From: Novosphingobium mathurense
Lineage (GTDB): Bacteria; Pseudomonadota; Alphaproteobacteria; Sphingomonadales; Sphingomonadaceae
Direction: 5' to 3'
Assembly (NCBI RefSeq): GCF_900168325.1
Contig: NZ_FVZE01000003.1
Span: forward strand, 1 to 64,000
Length of the DNA: 64,000 nt
Below are positions 62,783 through 64,000 of this stretch, in pieces. A program made the position numbers and the translations under genes. The stretch's first letter is position 1. Each line of letters opens with the position of its first letter. Under the pieces are notes generated by a model. It had not been told where the DNA came from. It did not search any database and was given only the letters and a program-made list of their open reading frames with translations.

Positions 62783-64000
62783 TCAATCACTGGTTTGACT
62801 TCTGATCCCACTGGATCGAATCCGGATATCACGTTGGGGATAGGGGATTTCGATCCCTTCGCTCCTGAACTGCCTGGCGATCTCGAACTTCAGTTCCGAC
62901 GCCGTCCCTGCGCCTGTCGTCACATCCGCCACGAAGCAATAGAGCCAGAAATCGATCGAACTTTCGCCGAATTCAGCAAATGAGACGAACGGTTCAGGGG
63001 CCGTGAGGACAAGCGGATTGGCACAGGCAATTTCCAGGAGGAGCGATTTGACCCGATCGACGTCGGCTTCATAAGTCACCCCGATGGGCACCATGATGCG
63101 TGTCGGGGCGCCGCTGAAGCTCAGATTCTTCACGCTTCCTGTGATAAACTGTGAGTTGGGTATGATGATATGATGGCGGTCGAACGTCTCAATCAGTGTC
63201 GAGCGCACGGCGATCTTTCGCACGATCCCCGAATGCTCGCCGACCTCGACCCAATCGCCTTCCTTGATCGGACGCTCAAAGAGCAGGATCACGCCGCTTG
63301 TAAAATTCTCGACGACCGATTGCAGGCCGAATCCGAGCCCGACGGACAAGGCGCCGGCGACGAAGGCGAGACTTGAAAGGTCCAGACCGGTCGACACAAA
63401 CGCGACCAGAGCCGCGAGGATCACGCCAAGATAGCCAATCCCGGTGACGATCGCCGCCTGGCCACCCCGGTCGAGACCGAACTCGGGCAGAATGGAGGAA
63501 CTCAAGAAGCGCTGCGCCGAGCGGGTCACGAAATAGCCGACGATGAAGACGAAGACGAAGGTAATTGCATCGCCCGCGGAGACGCGGATATCGCCGAAGG
63601 TTACTCCGGTGCGCATCAACGTAATTGCATCGTTGATCTGCTGCCATCGATAGCCCCAGATCAAGGCTATCGCGATCAGGCTTCCTGCCAACAGAAGCAA
63701 TCCGGTAAGAAGCGGAATGAAATGCAGGACCTTCCGATAGGCGTACAAGGGGCCGGCAACCAGCGCTGCAAGGATCATCCTGATCGAACGGTGCAAATAG
63801 ATCGCAATGGCAATGACCGCGAGCGAAGCGAGCGCAGAACCGAATATGTCCCGAGCCAGCATGAGGTAGCCGGCCAGGGCGGTCAAGACGGTGGCGAGCG
63901 ACAGCAGTTTCAGCGCACGGGAAAGCGGAGTGGAAAAGTCGAACGCGACGTCCTGGCCAACTGATCCGAGGGGCGCGGCCAATTGACGTTCGTCCGCCCC
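62783..64000 (-). CDS. MscS-family mechanosensitive channel, C-terminal part (runs off window)
   Basis: Four hundred and five codons are open to the window edge, so the true start lies beyond 64000. Several membrane segments lead to the pore helix and MscS beta domain: AFVAGALSVGLGFGLQSVVENFTSGVILLFERPIKEGDWVEVGEHSGIVRKIAVRSTLIETFDRHHIIIPNSQFITGSVKNLS, followed by the C-terminal domain. The visible N-terminal part already has extra helices, so it is a larger MscK/YbdG-like member. It gates in response to membrane tension. Confidence 0.9.
   Translation of the reverse strand, partial: GADERQLAAPLGSVGQDVAFDFSTPLSRALKLLSLATVLTALAGYLMLARDIFGSALASLAVIAIAIYLHRSIRMILAALVAGPLYAYRKVLHFIPLLTGLLLLAGSLIAIALIWGYRWQQINDAITLMRTGVTFGDIRVSAGDAITFVFVFIVGYFVTRSAQRFLSSSILPEFGLDRGGQAAIVTGIGYLGVILAALVAFVSTGLDLSSLAFVAGALSVGLGFGLQSVVENFTSGVILLFERPIKEGDWVEVGEHSGIVRKIAVRSTLIETFDRHHIIIPNSQFITGSVKNLSFSGAPTRIMVPIGVTYEADVDRVKSLLLEIACANPLVLTAPEPFVSFAEFGESSIDFWLYCFVADVTTGAGTASELKFEIARQFRSEGIEIPYPQRDIRIRSSGIRSQTSD

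Overview
The window looks like chromosome or megaplasmid DNA from a Novosphingobium/Sphingobium-type sphingomonad (Alphaproteobacteria). It has high GC, three TonB-dependent receptors, a 4,5-type protocatechuate dioxygenase (LigAB), a tetrahydrofolate-dependent O-demethylase of the LigM/DesA family, an RpoD with alphaproteobacterial sigma 2-4 regions, and a D-mannonate dehydratase that I recall as close to the Novosphingobium aromaticivorans enzyme. All family assignments come from reading the translated sequence; no database search was run.

Region 1 (1-13.4 kb) is an aromatic-compound locus. It holds two Rieske oxygenase alpha subunits (one cut by the window edge), a frameshifted medium-chain reductase, an SDR with a divergent TetR regulator, a TonB receptor, a VOC protein, a feruloyl-CoA hydratase/lyase (ferB-like), an internally deleted feruloyl-CoA synthetase remnant (ferA-like), an aldehyde dehydrogenase suited to vanillin, and an operon of a MetE-like zinc protein, a SnoaL-like protein and an IclR regulator. 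A GTAT-N7-ATAC element recurs in front of ferB, the ferA remnant and the aldehyde dehydrogenase.

Region 2 (13.5-23.5 kb) is an O-demethylation and ring-cleavage locus. Minus-strand ligM and an alpha/beta hydrolase face plus-strand metF-purU-ligA-ligB; minus-strand folD, folB and pabB follow, with a divergent MarR regulator. Regions 1 and 2 together describe feruloyl-CoA to vanillin to vanillate to protocatechuate to ring opening, with recycling of the methyl group and possibly extra synthesis of the folate carrier.

Region 3 (23.8-40.9 kb) is a glucuronate and glycan locus: GntR/FadR-type regulator, TonB receptor, Tat-exported sulfatase, secreted type-B carboxylesterase, hexuronate-type MFS transporter, GH2 glycosidase, KDG kinase, mannonate dehydratase, glucuronate isomerase and fructuronate reductase. 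TGGTCTGACCA-like elements lie in four of its promoters, including that of the regulator, which suggests a single regulon.

Region 4 (41-46.2 kb) has a class III aminotransferase translationally coupled to an APH-fold kinase, a HAD hydrolase and three Lrp/AsnC regulators. Region 5 (46.3-53.5 kb) is a graveyard of IS66, IS3, IS630 and IS21 fragments around a double cold-shock protein, an RpoD-type sigma factor lacking its usual dnaG neighbour, and a nucleotidyltransferase-fold protein. Region 6 (53.5-62.4 kb) is a second catabolic island: a GMC oxidoreductase whose catalytic His is replaced by Glu, a Rid-family protein without the usual Arg, a TonB receptor, a TetR regulator, an MFS transporter, a DAO-type amine oxidase and an SDR. 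The window ends inside an MscS-type channel gene.
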